Assembly (NCBI GenBank): GCA_017631315.1
Contig: JAGBTN010000007.1
Coordinates: forward strand, 62,001 to 126,000
Source: Bacteroidaceae bacterium
GTDB lineage: Bacteria > Bacteroidota > Bacteroidia > Bacteroidales > Bacteroidaceae
DNA length: 64,000 nt
Reading direction: 5' to 3'
Both the position numbers and the translations under genes were made by a program. Numbering within the stretch: position 1 is the stretch's first letter; each line of letters opens with the position of its first letter. Below, one piece after another: positions 10,623-19,386 of this stretch. The notes under the pieces are model-generated. The model saw only the letters and a program-made list of their open reading frames with translations. It had not been told where the DNA came from and ran no database searches.

Positions 10623-12419
10623 TTATTCGTCGCCAGCTTTCAGCTTAGCCTTCAACTCTGCAAGAGCATCGAGGTCGCCGAGAGTTGTGCTTGCAGCCTG
10701 GTTCTGGATTGAAGGTGTTTCTTCCTTCGGAGTAGACTTGCGTGTAGCCTTCTTTGTCTCACGAGCCTCGCGAGCTTCAGCACGCTGCACATCTTCGAAG
10801 ATGCGGCTGTGTGAAAGGATGATGCGCTTGCTCTCCTTGTTGAACTCAATCACCTTGAACTCAAGCTTCTCGCCCTTCTGAGCCTGTGTGCCGTCTTCCT
10901 TAACGAGGTGCTTGGGAGTAGCGAAGCCTTCAACGCCGTAAGCGAGCTGAATAACTGCGCCCTTGTCGAGCATCTCAACGATTGTGCCTTCGTGAACGCT
11001 GTCCTGAGTGAAGACAGTTTCGAACACGTCCCAGGGATTCTCTTCGAGCTGCTTGTGGCCGAGAGAGAGGCGACGGTTTGTCTTGTCGATCTCGAGGACA
11101 CAAACCTCAATTTCAGAACCGATCTGTGTGAACTCGCTGGGGTGCTTAATCTTCTTGGTCCAGCTGAGGTCGCTGATGTGGATAAGACCGTCTACACCTT
11201 CCTCAATCTCAACGAAGATACCGAAGTTTGTGAAGTTGCGAACCTTAGCAGTGTGCTTGCTGCCAACGGGATACTTCTCTTCGATGTTTTCCCATGGATC
11301 GTCCTTGAGCTGCTTGATGCCGAGAGACATCTTGCGCTCCTCGCGGTCGAGTGTGAGGATGACTGCTTCCACTTCGTCGCCCACCTTCATGAAGTCCTGA
11401 GCGCTGCGGAGGTGCTGGCTCCAAGACATTTCGCTAACGTGGATAAGACCTTCTACGCCAGCAGCGATTTCGATGAATGCACCATAGTCAGCCATAACAA
11501 CAACCTTACCCTTAACGTGGTCGCCCACCTTCAGGTCAGCGTCGAGAGCTTCCCAAGGATGAGCAGTGAGCTGCTTCAAGCCGAGAGCAATGCGCTTCTT
11601 CTCGTCGTCGAAGTCGAGAATAACAACATTGATCTTCTGGTCGAGCTCAACGATTTCCTTCGGATCGCTAACACGACCCCAGCTGAGGTCTGTGATGTGA
11701 ATAAGACCGTCTACGCCACCGAGGTCAATGAACACACCGTAGTTGGTGATGTTCTTAACAGTTCCTTCGAGAACCTGACCCTTTTCGAGCTTGCCGATGA
11801 TTTCCTTCTTCTGTGCTTCCAGCTCAGCTTCGATGAGAGCCTTGTGGCTAACAACGACATTGCGGTAGTCCTGGTTGATCTTAACAACCTTGAACTCCAT
11901 TGTCTTGCCAACGAAGATATCGTAGTCGCGGATGGGCTTAACGTCAATTTGGCTGCCGGGCAAGAATGCCTCGATGCCGAATACGTCAACAATCATACCG
12001 CCCTTAGTGCGGCACTTAACGTAACCCTTGATGATTTCATCGTTGTTGAGAGCCTCGTTCACACGATCCCATGAGCGGCTTGCACGAGCCTTCTTGTGAG
12101 AAAGGATGAGCTGACCCTTCTTGTCTTCCTGATTTTCGATGTAAACCTCAACGGTGTCGCCCACCTTAAGTTCAGGATTGTAGCGGAATTCGCTTGTAGG
12201 TATGATACCATCGCTCTTGAAGCCGATGTTAACAACCACTTCGCGCTTGTTGATTGAAATGATTGTGCCGTCAACTACGTCGTGGTCACTTACCTTGTTC
12301 AGAGAACCCTCATAGGCCTCTGTCTGAGCCTCGCGGCTCTCGTTTGCATTGTTGTCGCCCTGTTCGTATGCTTCCCAATCGAAGTCAGCCAAAGGAGCAA
12401 CGTTTTTCAAATCTGCCAT
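10623..12419 (-). CDS. rpsA: 30S ribosomal protein S1
   Basis: S1 binds mRNA on the small ribosomal subunit, which matters in Bacteroidota because Shine-Dalgarno pairing is weak. The 598-residue protein contains consecutive S1 (OB-fold) repeats. Their signature GxxxxGxhVxhGxxxGLIHxS recurs, for example GVFIDLGGVDGLIHITDLSW, GAFIEIAAGVEGLIHVSEMSW and GIFVEIEEGVDGLIHISDLSW. The acidic N-terminus (DFDWEAYEQGDNN) is typical of the phylum. Synonymous codon choice is strongly restricted, as expected for a highly expressed gene. A TATCTTTG box lies at 12490-12497 on the minus strand. Confidence 0.97.
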   Translation of the reverse strand: MADLKNVAPLADFDWEAYEQGDNNANESREAQTEAYEGSLNKVSDHDVVDGTIISINKREVVVNIGFKSDGIIPTSEFRYNPELKVGDTVEVYIENQEDKKGQLILSHKKARASRSWDRVNEALNNDEIIKGYVKCRTKGGMIVDVFGIEAFLPGSQIDVKPIRDYDIFVGKTMEFKVVKINQDYRNVVVSHKALIEAELEAQKKEIIGKLEKGQVLEGTVKNITNYGVFIDLGGVDGLIHITDLSWGRVSDPKEIVELDQKINVVILDFDDEKKRIALGLKQLTAHPWEALDADLKVGDHVKGKVVVMADYGAFIEIAAGVEGLIHVSEMSWSQHLRSAQDFMKVGDEVEAVILTLDREERKMSLGIKQLKDDPWENIEEKYPVGSKHTAKVRNFTNFGIFVEIEEGVDGLIHISDLSWTKKIKHPSEFTQIGSEIEVCVLEIDKTNRRLSLGHKQLEENPWDVFETVFTQDSVHEGTIVEMLDKGAVIQLAYGVEGFATPKHLVKEDGTQAQKGEKLEFKVIEFNKESKRIILSHSRIFEDVQRAEAREARETKKATRKSTPKEETPSIQNQAASTTLGDLDALAELKAKLKAGDE

Positions 12420-12489
12420 ACAGATTAATTAAAAAGTTAATAAAGTTAATAATCACATGCCTCCGATATTTTCATATACAAAGGCGCGG

Positions 12490-12497
12490 CAAAGATA
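12490..12497 (-). promoter_or_regulatory. rpsA -7 box TATCTTTG
   Basis: Minus-strand TATCTTTG matches TAnnTTTG and predicts a leader of about 65 bases before the rpsA start. Confidence 0.65.
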
Positions 12498-12655
12498 CAA
12501 CATTTATCTAGATATACATTATATATATTAAATGTATCCGTGGCTTTTAAGCATATTTAACAAAAAATCATTCTTACAAGAGAAAATGTAGTCTATAATT
12601 TCAAAATTAGCCGTCAAACAACACTGCGAAAATTTACGCTCAAGAGAACTTGCCC

Positions 12656-12743
12656 AACTTCTCTGCAGAAGTTGGGCAAGTTCTGCAGAGAAGTTCGACA
12701 AGTTCACACGTGAACTTTGCCAGAAGGATGCGTCCGTTTGGGC
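12656..12743. repeat. 88-bp element of four 22-bp units, array 3 (type C)
   Basis: Units are 12656-12677, 12678-12699, 12700-12721 and 12722-12743. The unit cores are near-palindromes: CTGCAG in units 1 and 2, CACACGTGAA in unit 3 and GGATGCGTCC in unit 4. Units 1 and 2 are close to inverted copies. All but one end in GGGC or TGCC. The same four unit types occur in the same order at 41560-41647. Confidence 0.85.
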
Positions 12744-12864
12744 AAGTGGACTGAAGGGGTTATTTTTGCCTTGTATCTTGTCTGCAAAACAGAAAAGAAT
12801 GATTTCGTTTTCAACAAATTAAAAAATATTCCCATGAAATCTTGTGTGTGTGAAAAAAAAGTGG

Positions 12865-12872
12865 TACATTTG
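12865..12872 (+). promoter_or_regulatory. -7 box TACATTTG before the exported protein gene
   Basis: TACATTTG lies about 35 bases before the ATG at 12907. It argues against the earlier in-frame ATG at 12844, which would lie upstream of the transcript. Confidence 0.55.
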
Positions 12873-12906
12873 GGGCGATGAACTAACAAACAAGCCTTAC
12901 CTTGCC

Positions 12907-13875
12907 ATGAAACAATTCCTATTACTTTTTGTTGCAAGCCTGCTCCTCGGCTTAAATTCGATGGCTCAAGCGGTTAACCAGATGTCTTTCCTTGAAGGCA
13001 ATCCTATATGGGTTTATAAATATGAACACATTCCCACGCCCAGCGACCAGTTCATGAAGTGTTGGGTCGATGTCGGCGACCGTTGTTATTTCTATTATTT
13101 CCTCGCAGGGCAAAAGGAGATAAACAATAAGATATATGTAATGATTGGGGAGGTTCAGTGCGACAGAGAAGGTGAAATCAACCTCAACCGTTGGCTTCCT
13201 GTCCGAGAGGATAATGGCATCGTATATACCATCACCGACTCTTTGCCTGGTATTGTCGAATATTACTATTATGACGACCTGCCTGTTCCCTACCTGCAAC
13301 AGGGGGATGAATGTGTGCTTTACAACTTCGGAGCAGAGACAGACGAGGACTTGTACGAAAATGTCAAGGTGAAATCCTATGCAACATATTGCCTGATGGA
13401 CGGTACGGAATGGCGTGTCTTGAAAACAAATGGACCCTCGTTATATGAAAAATTAGGTATATTATCGAGTGACCCGGAGTTTGGCATAATGGACCCTTTC
13501 TGCGAGATACCTATTGCCACCAATGGACATGCTTATACCAAGCAACTCAATGCGTATTATCAAAACAACACGATGCTCTACAAGGCACCGGATGCTCCCG
13601 AAGGTCTATGCCTGAACGACACAATCAAGACATCACTCGACGACGCATATATCTACGCAAGATCATACAAAACCAATCCTTTCCACGAAAAGACAATGTC
13701 GTACATCCGTAATCTGCAGATGACGACAAGCATCCGCATACCTCAAGGAAACAACTCGAAGAATACTCCGGTTCTTTTCTTCGACCTGCAAGGCCGCCGC
13801 ATCGGTAAGGTTCAAGAGGGCATCAACATCATCCGCCAGTCCGACGGAACGACAAAGAAGGTGCTTGTGAAGTAA
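12907..13875 (+). CDS. Exported protein with T9SS-type C-terminal tail, function unknown
   Basis: The chosen start gives a signal peptide, MKQFLLLFVASLLLGLNSMA, followed by about 270 residues without a recognised domain. The C-terminal 30 residues (FFDLQGRRIGKVQEGINIIRQ ... KKVLVK) resemble the T9SS sorting tail of Prevotella surface proteins. The total length is 322 residues. The WxxYKYEHIP and acidic/aromatic-rich body suggest a beta-rich fold. PorT, a T9SS component, is encoded next to it on the opposite strand. Confidence 0.75.
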   Translation: MKQFLLLFVASLLLGLNSMAQAVNQMSFLEGNPIWVYKYEHIPTPSDQFMKCWVDVGDRCYFYYFLAGQKEINNKIYVMIGEVQCDREGEINLNRWLPVREDNGIVYTITDSLPGIVEYYYYDDLPVPYLQQGDECVLYNFGAETDEDLYENVKVKSYATYCLMDGTEWRVLKTNGPSLYEKLGILSSDPEFGIMDPFCEIPIATNGHAYTKQLNAYYQNNTMLYKAPDAPEGLCLNDTIKTSLDDAYIYARSYKTNPFHEKTMSYIRNLQMTTSIRIPQGNNSKNTPVLFFDLQGRRIGKVQEGINIIRQSDGTTKKVLVK

Positions 13876-13910
13876 ACATCTGTCTGCACCAGCAGAAACA
13901 TATTTACACA

Positions 13911-13937
13911 GCGAAAGAGCCATTCGGCTTTTTCGCT
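13911..13937 (+). terminator. Terminator after the exported protein gene
   Basis: GCGAAA...GCC pairs with GGC...TTTCGC around an ATTC loop and is followed by TTCTTT. Confidence 0.6.
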
Positions 13938-14028
13938 TCTTTATATATAAGGTGCGATTTGTTTGCCGTTCTCTCGAAAGCAGAAGGAAGACAGCTGTTG
14001 GGTTAGCCTTGGGCTGTTGGTAGATGTC

Positions 14029-14745
14029 TTATTCGAAGTTAAGCGTAAGGACAATCATGCGACTTCGTCCGCCATTGACAGACTGTGTGTACTTCATCAG
14101 CGTATTATCGATGAGGTCGCTGCGGTCTTTACGGATGATATCGAGCAAGCCAAAACAGAACTTCAACTCGGGGTTCAGTTTGAAGAAAGGCAAATAGATG
14201 TCACAACCCATGCCCACTTCAAGATAGAGGTCGAAAGGTTTCAAGCGCAGAGCATCGTGTTTGCGTGCGGTGAGATCCACCATGGGGTTAATACCACCAA
14301 TGAGATAAGGACGGAAGTTATTGTATCGTGGTGCAGCAAACTTCAGGTCGAGCGGCATGGATATGTAGGTGCTTTTGAAGACCTGTGTGCTGTCTGCCCC
14401 ACTCTTCTGCTCGTGATAGACGGCATGCTTCTGGCCAAAATGGATGGTGGGAGAAAGGCGAAGAGACAAGTATTTATTCAGGCGAAGCGAGCCCAGAACG
14501 CCTACCGTGAAGCCGGGACTGTAGTTGTCTATCTCTGCGTACCACTGCTCGCCCGATGCCGGGTCTATGAAACCATTGTTCTGCAGTTCGATGTCCTGCA
14601 TGTGAACGCCAAACAGAAAGCCATAGTGCAACCTGCGCTCGTCAATGTACGGGCGGTTCTGTACCTTGCGCTCTTGGGCAAATATACCAAGAGCGAGAAA
14701 CAGGAAAAAGAATGAGACCAGACTCCTGAAATGAATTGTTCGCAT
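14029..14745 (-). CDS. porT: PorT-family T9SS outer-membrane beta-barrel protein
   Basis: PorT is needed for type IX secretion in Porphyromonas. The protein is 238 residues from the ATG at 14745, which gives a signal peptide (FFFLFLALGIFAQ); the frame extends upstream to 14841 without a better start. After RPYIDERRLHYGFLFGVHMQ come alternating beta strands, including PGFTVGVLGSLRLNKYLSLR, ISMPLDLKFA and YLEVGMGCDIYLPFFK. These features match PorT more closely than a generic barrel. Several T9SS-tail proteins in this window are likely clients. Confidence 0.88.
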   Translation of the reverse strand: MRTIHFRSLVSFFFLFLALGIFAQERKVQNRPYIDERRLHYGFLFGVHMQDIELQNNGFIDPASGEQWYAEIDNYSPGFTVGVLGSLRLNKYLSLRLSPTIHFGQKHAVYHEQKSGADSTQVFKSTYISMPLDLKFAAPRYNNFRPYLIGGINPMVDLTARKHDALRLKPFDLYLEVGMGCDIYLPFFKLNPELKFCFGLLDIIRKDRSDLIDNTLMKYTQSVNGGRSRMIVLTLNFE

Positions 14746-14851
14746 CGTTATTATAACGTAAAGGCATGCTTTTTTATTGCACATCACACTGTTTTTGACG
14801 ACTAAGTTGAAAAAAGTTCTGCTTTTATGTGCCGTTGTCATTTTTAATGGT

Positions 14852-14859
14852 TATCTTTG
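14852..14859 (+). promoter_or_regulatory. -7 box TATCTTTG before the ferredoxin gene
   Basis: TATCTTTG matches the Bacteroidota consensus and predicts a leader of about 48 bases. Confidence 0.6.
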
Positions 14860-14912
14860 CATGCGTTAAACGAACAAAACAAGATTAATAACAATAAAAG
14901 ATTTTTACAACT

Positions 14913-15077
14913 ATGGCTTACGTAATCAATGATGATTGTGTTGCTTGCGGCACATGTATCGACGAATGTCCTGTAGGTGCTATCTCTGAGGGCGAAAAGT
15001 ATTCTATCGATCCCGAGCAGTGCACAGAATGTGGCACTTGCGCAGACGCTTGCCCCAGCGGTGCAATCACTCTCTAA
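14913..15077 (+). CDS. Small 2[4Fe-4S] ferredoxin
   Basis: This is a 54-residue clostridial-type ferredoxin. It has two complete motifs, CVACGTCIDECP and CTECGTCADACP, and the symmetric V-G-A-I / S-G-A-I turns after each. It carries low-potential electrons in the cytoplasm and is a plausible partner of the Rnf complex encoded at 52-57 kb, which is inference. A -7 box precedes it and a strong terminator follows it, so it is monocistronic. Confidence 0.95.
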   Translation: MAYVINDDCVACGTCIDECPVGAISEGEKYSIDPEQCTECGTCADACPSGAITL

Positions 15078-15106
15078 TAAAAGAGAGCCTTCCTAAAGGA
15101 AACACA

Positions 15107-15147
15107 AGATTGCCCCAACGCCTTATGGCGAAGGGGCAATCTTTTTT
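15107..15147 (+). terminator. Rho-independent terminator of the ferredoxin gene
   Basis: AGATTGCCCC pairs with GGGGCAATCT, with an inner CGCC/GGCG stem, and is followed by a run of six T. Confidence 0.9.
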
Positions 15148-15183
15148 ATGTCCTTACTCCTACTTTCCCGGCACAGACGCAAG

Positions 15184-16038
15184 TTATTCCGTCTGCGAGA
15201 GACGAATCTCTAATGTACCCACAGAACAACCGTACTTCCCTTCGTGCATAACGATTACCTCGTCGCCCTTGCTGTCACGGAGGTACAAGGGCTGTGACAA
15301 CAGGACATGAGTATGTCCTCCCAGCAAGACATCTATGCCCGAAGTGTGTCGTATGAAATCGATGTCCATATCCTTCTTCTCGCCAAGACCTAGATGACTC
15401 AGGCAGACAATGACATCGCAGCCTTCCTTCTTCCGCAGGTGTTTAATGACTGATTTAGCAGCTTTGGCAGGAGAAGTGTAACGCATGCCCTTCATGTTGC
15501 GCTTCAATATAAGTCCCTTTGGCTGAGGAGAGACACCAAAGACTCCAATACGGACACCGGAACGTTCAATAACGACATAAGGCTTTATCAGTCCATCGCA
15601 TGGCGTTCCTTTGAAATCGTAATTACAACAAACAAAAGGAAACTCAGCCGTACGGGCAAGATGTGCAAGATTCTCAAGGCCATAGTCAAGTTCGTGATTG
15701 CCTATGGCACATGCATCATAACGCATAAGGTTCATCAACTTGACTTCTAACTCACCTCTATATACATTATAATATAAAGAACCTTGACTGAAATCACCAC
15801 AATCGAACAGAAGCATATTGTTGGTATGCTCGCAACGAAGTTCTTCCACAAGTGCCAGTCTTCGCAAATATCCACCCTTCCCGGCTTGAGTCGTATCACT
15901 ATGATTGACAGGAAATGGCTCAACCAGAGAGTGTGTGTCGCTTGTATGAACAATGTAAATAGAGTCATCTTTTGCTAAAGCAACGTAAAAGATGACAACG
16001 AGAAAATGGAATATGATGAGGAATGTTAGCCGCTTCAT
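15184..16038 (-). CDS. Exported metallophosphatase, 5'-nucleotidase N-terminal domain
   Basis: A signal peptide (LTFLIIFHFLVVIFYVALA) precedes a 284-residue calcineurin-like metallophosphoesterase. Metal-binding motifs appear in order: HTSDTHS, LFDCGDFSQGS, IGNHELDYG, CLSHLG and GGHTHV. This matches the catalytic domain of UshA-type 5'-nucleotidases. The substrate-specificity domain is encoded separately just upstream, 19 bases away. The two proteins probably act together on nucleotides in the periplasm. Confidence 0.88.
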   Translation of the reverse strand: MKRLTFLIIFHFLVVIFYVALAKDDSIYIVHTSDTHSLVEPFPVNHSDTTQAGKGGYLRRLALVEELRCEHTNNMLLFDCGDFSQGSLYYNVYRGELEVKLMNLMRYDACAIGNHELDYGLENLAHLARTAEFPFVCCNYDFKGTPCDGLIKPYVVIERSGVRIGVFGVSPQPKGLILKRNMKGMRYTSPAKAAKSVIKHLRKKEGCDVIVCLSHLGLGEKKDMDIDFIRHTSGIDVLLGGHTHVLLSQPLYLRDSKGDEVIVMHEGKYGCSVGTLEIRLSQTE

Positions 16039-16057
16039 AACAATGTAATTCTGATGT

Positions 16058-16804
16058 TTAATCTTTTATCTTAATTCTTCCCTCTATGCTGCTGTCCATC
16101 ACTCTATGCTTTATCACATATTCCGACATGATATCTTGTATCAATATGCCAATATCGTGACGTTTGACGGCCTTCGTAAGTGCGGTCATGCCGTCATTGC
16201 CTTCGGCAAGATAGTCAATCGTTGCAACCTTATAGATGCGTTTGGGGTCTATCTCTTTGCCATCGATAGTAGAGGAAAGCAATTCCCCATCCGACGAAAT
16301 CTCCATTCTTATGCTACTGCTTACAGCTTCTCCCCCTACGGCAGCTATCTCACGCATCAGTTCAACCATGTCCTTTCCTCTCATTTCAAGCACAACAATA
16401 TAGTTGTCGAAGGGTGATATTTGTATAATATTGCCCTGAGTGATAATCCCGTCAGGCATATCACTACGTAAACTACCAATGTTGACAAGTCCCATATCAG
16501 CAGGCTCTAACCCCGTAGCAGTACCACCTTCTACAATTACATCCGCAATCCAATTGCCAAGCAAACTCTCGGGCTTCCCCGGACTCATCGCCCTACGACT
16601 TAAGCCAAGTGCTGGTTTTACGATGCTGTCCACCTTTGATTTGTAATGAGCAAGAATTGCCACAGACTCGGACGACAATAAGGAATCATATCGAGAGGTA
16701 ACATCTATTCTCCGCCAACGAGAGGACTGAATTTTATATTTCTGCGCTTGCAAACATGCTGCGCACAATATGAAAAGAATGACAAACAAACTCCTTTTTC
16801 TCAT
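16058..16804 (-). CDS. Exported 5'-nucleotidase C-terminal (substrate-binding) domain protein
   Basis: The ATG at 16804 gives a lipoprotein-like or standard signal (SLFVILFILCAACLQA). An earlier in-frame ATG at 16837 coincides with a CAAAAGTA (-7, minus) box and is unlikely. The body contains ESLLGNWIADVI, MGLVNIGSLRSDMPDG, SPFDNYIVVLEMRG and YLAEGNDGMT, the UshA C-terminal domain signatures. It is the first gene of a two-gene operon with the metallophosphatase. In many bacteria the two domains form one protein. Confidence 0.86.
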   Translation of the reverse strand: MRKRSLFVILFILCAACLQAQKYKIQSSRWRRIDVTSRYDSLLSSESVAILAHYKSKVDSIVKPALGLSRRAMSPGKPESLLGNWIADVIVEGGTATGLEPADMGLVNIGSLRSDMPDGIITQGNIIQISPFDNYIVVLEMRGKDMVELMREIAAVGGEAVSSSIRMEISSDGELLSSTIDGKEIDPKRIYKVATIDYLAEGNDGMTALTKAVKRHDIGILIQDIMSEYVIKHRVMDSSIEGRIKIKD

Positions 16805-16826
16805 CTTTATTACAGATATTTCATTG

Positions 16827-16834
16827 CAAAAGTA
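16827..16834 (-). promoter_or_regulatory. -7 box TACTTTTG of the split 5'-nucleotidase operon
   Basis: Minus-strand TACTTTTG sits 23 bases before the ATG at 16804 and supports that start. Confidence 0.55.
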
Positions 16835-16897
16835 CATATTTTTAAGTTAAATCAACAAAGTTTCGATGTTTATCTTTCGTGTATCAGAAATTTGTTG

Positions 16898-16905
16898 TAC
16901 CTTTG
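16898..16905 (+). promoter_or_regulatory. rplS -7 box TACCTTTG
   Basis: TACCTTTG is an exact consensus match. The predicted leader is about 85 bases and contains AGGTCGCTGGCAG and AGAGACCTGTTATGCC, which could pair (AGGTC/GACCT). It may be an L19 autoregulatory leader, but this is unproven. Confidence 0.6.
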
Positions 16906-16996
16906 CAGCCGCTTTCCCATAGGTCGCTGGCAGGAGAAGAGAGACCTGTTATGCCTGTGTGTGATCGACAAAACAATTTTTTAACAAATAAGCATT

Positions 16997-17365
16997 ATGG
17001 CTGATTTAATCAAAATTGCTGAAGAAGCATTTGCAACAGGCAAGAGCCACCCTTCATTCAAAGCTGGTGACACTATAACTGTTGCTTACAAAATTGTCGA
17101 AGGTAACAAGGAGCGTGTTCAGCTCTATCGTGGTGTCTGCATCAAAATCAGCGGTCACGGCGATAACAAGCGCTTCACAGTCCGCAAGATGTCTGGCACA
17201 GTTGGTGTTGAACGTATTTTCCCCATCAGCAGTCCCAACATCGACAGCATCGTGGTGAACAAAGTTGGTAAGGTACGTCGTGCTAAGCTCTACTACCTGC
17301 GCAACCTCACCGGCAAGAAGGCTCGCATCGCAGAAAAGCGCGTTGCAGTTAAAAAGGAGGATTAA
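16997..17365 (+). CDS. rplS: 50S ribosomal protein L19
   Basis: L19 sits at the subunit interface of the ribosome. The 122-residue protein has the typical [46 protein letters not shown] and [20 protein letters not shown] segments. It is monocistronic here, with its own promoter box and terminator, rather than next to rimM/trmD as in Proteobacteria. Confidence 0.97.
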   Translation: MADLIKIAEEAFATGKSHPSFKAGDTITVAYKIVEGNKERVQLYRGVCIKISGHGDNKRFTVRKMSGTVGVERIFPISSPNIDSIVVNKVGKVRRAKLYYLRNLTGKKARIAEKRVAVKKED

Positions 17366-17403
17366 TCCACTCCTTCCCCCTTCCGATTTTGCACGGATAA
17401 AAC

Positions 17404-17440
17404 AAGGGAAACATTCCAATAGGGGTGTTTCCCTTTATTT
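17404..17440 (+). terminator. Terminator of rplS
   Basis: AAGGGAAACA pairs with TGTTTCCCTT and is followed by TTATTTTG. Confidence 0.85.
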
Positions 17441-17631
17441 TGTATCATTTTTGTTGTATAGAAAAATATAAAATATCGATACTATTGTAAAAATAAGGCT
17501 ATGAAGCACAAAAGAAAGAAGGTATCACAATTGCTACGCCTTCATACTATTATATATTATACCAAACACATATAATATACTTGTAGACAATGTGTTCAAA
17601 CCTGTTTGTATCTGATAATTATATATTTGTC

Positions 17632-18324
17632 TTACTGATGCTTAGGAAAGAAAGGACAACGCATTCGGATGCATTGGTTATTCTTGCCGAAATGTCTGCA
17701 CACAACGAAAGATGTGTCCATGTGTATACCAAAATTCGCTTCCACAAAATCGATGGCTGCCAAGATGGACAGATAGGAATCGCGCTTGCAACATCGTGGA
17801 CCACCCACCTCGGCAATCTTACCTAACGATGCAGCCGACATCTTGTGCGACAAAGCAAATGGTTCGATAGTTAATGGTGTAGAGTGTGAGATAACGGAAA
17901 CGAACATGCCGGAACTCAATCCTGCGCCACAAGCTCCCCAAAAGCCACAAGCCCCACCAGGAACTTGCTTGCCTCGTTTCATCAGTTCCACCAATGCATC
18001 GGGGAGCACGATGTCGCCTCCGGCATTATGATAGGCGGTCAGCAAGGCTGCTCCTACCATCACATGATGTTCGGGCCCGTGCATGTGGCAGAAGGGCATC
18101 GCCATCAATTTCTCCATAATCTCTATCGGGTTCTTGGAGGTTTCGTCAAGGCAAAACTTGTAAATGGCATCTATACCCTTTGTGTGGCACTCATTGCAGA
18201 CGTAATGTCCTTGTTCGCAGCAGGTTTTACTATCTTCATTCTTGTGGCAAATAGCACACTCCATAAGAATTTCCTTTTCCAGATACTTCAATGGAGCACT
18301 ACATATCAAACATTCTTCTTTCAT
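17632..18324 (-). CDS. Cys-rich DUF5714-type protein
   Basis: The 230-residue soluble protein has an N-terminal zinc-ribbon-like region (CLIC, CAIC, CCEQGHYVCNEC at residues 5-47). A helical core follows with CHMHGPEHHVMVGAALL and GGACGFWGACGAG, then CC and CRHFGKNNQCIRMRCPFFP at the end. The many paired cysteines suggest metal or Fe-S binding. The domain name is assigned from memory of this pattern. It is the last gene of an operon with an alcohol dehydrogenase, a nucleotidyltransferase and an SDR. Its function is unknown. Confidence 0.7.
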   Translation of the reverse strand: MKEECLICSAPLKYLEKEILMECAICHKNEDSKTCCEQGHYVCNECHTKGIDAIYKFCLDETSKNPIEIMEKLMAMPFCHMHGPEHHVMVGAALLTAYHNAGGDIVLPDALVELMKRGKQVPGGACGFWGACGAGLSSGMFVSVISHSTPLTIEPFALSHKMSAASLGKIAEVGGPRCCKRDSYLSILAAIDFVEANFGIHMDTSFVVCRHFGKNNQCIRMRCPFFPKHQ

Positions 18325-18354
18325 TATCCTAAAATTATATGTTTAACTTCGCAA

Positions 18355-19386
18355 TCAGATGATTGCCACCTTAATCACTCCATCCAATTTATTCTCAAAG
18401 ATGTGGTAGGCTTCCTCAATATCACTCAAAGAGAAACGATGCGTGATGAGCGGGGTGGTGTCAATCTTTCCTGCTTCAATAAGTCGAAGAATTTCCTCGC
18501 AATCGCAACCATCCACGCCACCAGTCTTAAAGGTGAGGTTCTTTCCGTACATCTGGGGCAAAGGAAGGACTTGAGGCTGGTCGTAGAGGGCCACCGCCGT
18601 TACGATGGTATTGGGGCGGGCACACTCCCACGCAAGTCGGAAGGTATCGTCAGCTCCGGCCACTTCAAGCACACGGTCGGCTCCACCGTGGTCGCTATGC
18701 TCCAAGACAAAGTCCTTGCACTCTTCGGGGTTAGTAAGCAGTACATCGGGGTAATGCTCCTGCACGAACCGACATCTTTCTTCAGACTTTTCACATACAA
18801 TGATGCGTTTAGGCTGACGAAGCATCACGCAAAGGAGCGTGCAGATTCCCGTAGGTCCTGCTCCGATGATCAAAACAGTATCGTCTTCGGTTATCTCGGA
18901 AATACGAGCTGCCCAGAATCCTGTTGCCAAGACATCGCCCACCAACAAAGCCTGTTCATCCGTCACGCTATCGGGAATACGATTCAATCCTTGATTAGCC
19001 AAGGGAATACGCACATATTCCGTCTGTCCACCATCTATGCGGCATCCCAAAGCCCAACCGCCATTCGGTTCGGTACAATTGTTCACAAAGCCATTCTTAC
19101 AGAAGAAGCATTCTCCGCAGAAGGTCTCTACGTTTACGGTTACTCTATCGCCTGGCTTTACTTTGGCAACTTCTGCTCCAACATCTTCAACAACACCTAC
19201 CATTTCGTGACCTACGGTAATGCCCAAAACAGCACGAGGCACGCTGCCATGCTTGATATGCAGGTCACTGGTGCAGATGCTGCTCATTGTAACACGAACA
19301 ATTGCATCCGTAGGTGCAATAAGTACTGGTTTCGGTTTCTCAACCAAAGCGAACTTCCCCTTTTCGATAAATGTGTATGCTAACAT
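18355..19386 (-). CDS. Zinc-dependent medium-chain alcohol dehydrogenase
   Basis: The protein is 343 residues. Catalytic zinc ligands are expected at Cys in SSICTSDLH and His in VGHEMVG. Structural zinc is held by CGECFFCKNGFVNNC. The NAD(P) loop is LIIGAGPTGIC. The best guess is oxidation or reduction of a secondary alcohol or polyol. The 5' end overlaps the nucleotidyltransferase gene by 7 bases, so the operon order is SDR, nucleotidyltransferase, ADH, DUF5714. Confidence 0.88.
   Translation of the reverse strand: MLAYTFIEKGKFALVEKPKPVLIAPTDAIVRVTMSSICTSDLHIKHGSVPRAVLGITVGHEMVGVVEDVGAEVAKVKPGDRVTVNVETFCGECFFCKNGFVNNCTEPNGGWALGCRIDGGQTEYVRIPLANQGLNRIPDSVTDEQALLVGDVLATGFWAARISEITEDDTVLIIGAGPTGICTLLCVMLRQPKRIIVCEKSEERCRFVQEHYPDVLLTNPEECKDFVLEHSDHGGADRVLEVAGADDTFRLAWECARPNTIVTAVALYDQPQVLPLPQMYGKNLTFKTGGVDGCDCEEILRLIEAGKIDTTPLITHRFSLSDIEEAYHIFENKLDGVIKVAII

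Larger units (their letters stand above)
12420..12906. other. Divergent intergenic region rpsA / exported protein
   Basis: These 487 bases hold the rpsA leader and -7 box, one copy of the 12-mer ATATAATGTATA (reverse strand, 12513-12524), an 88-bp repeat element (12656-12743) and the -7 box of the rightward gene. No coding sequence was recognised. Confidence 0.7.

Noticed and set aside
10908..12074. 388-codon open frame antisense to rpsA
   Set aside because: It mirrors the repeated S1 domains on the other strand.
17965..19383. 472-codon open frame antisense to the alcohol dehydrogenase
   Set aside because: It is a shadow of the dehydrogenase and DUF5714 genes; no start signal or domain.
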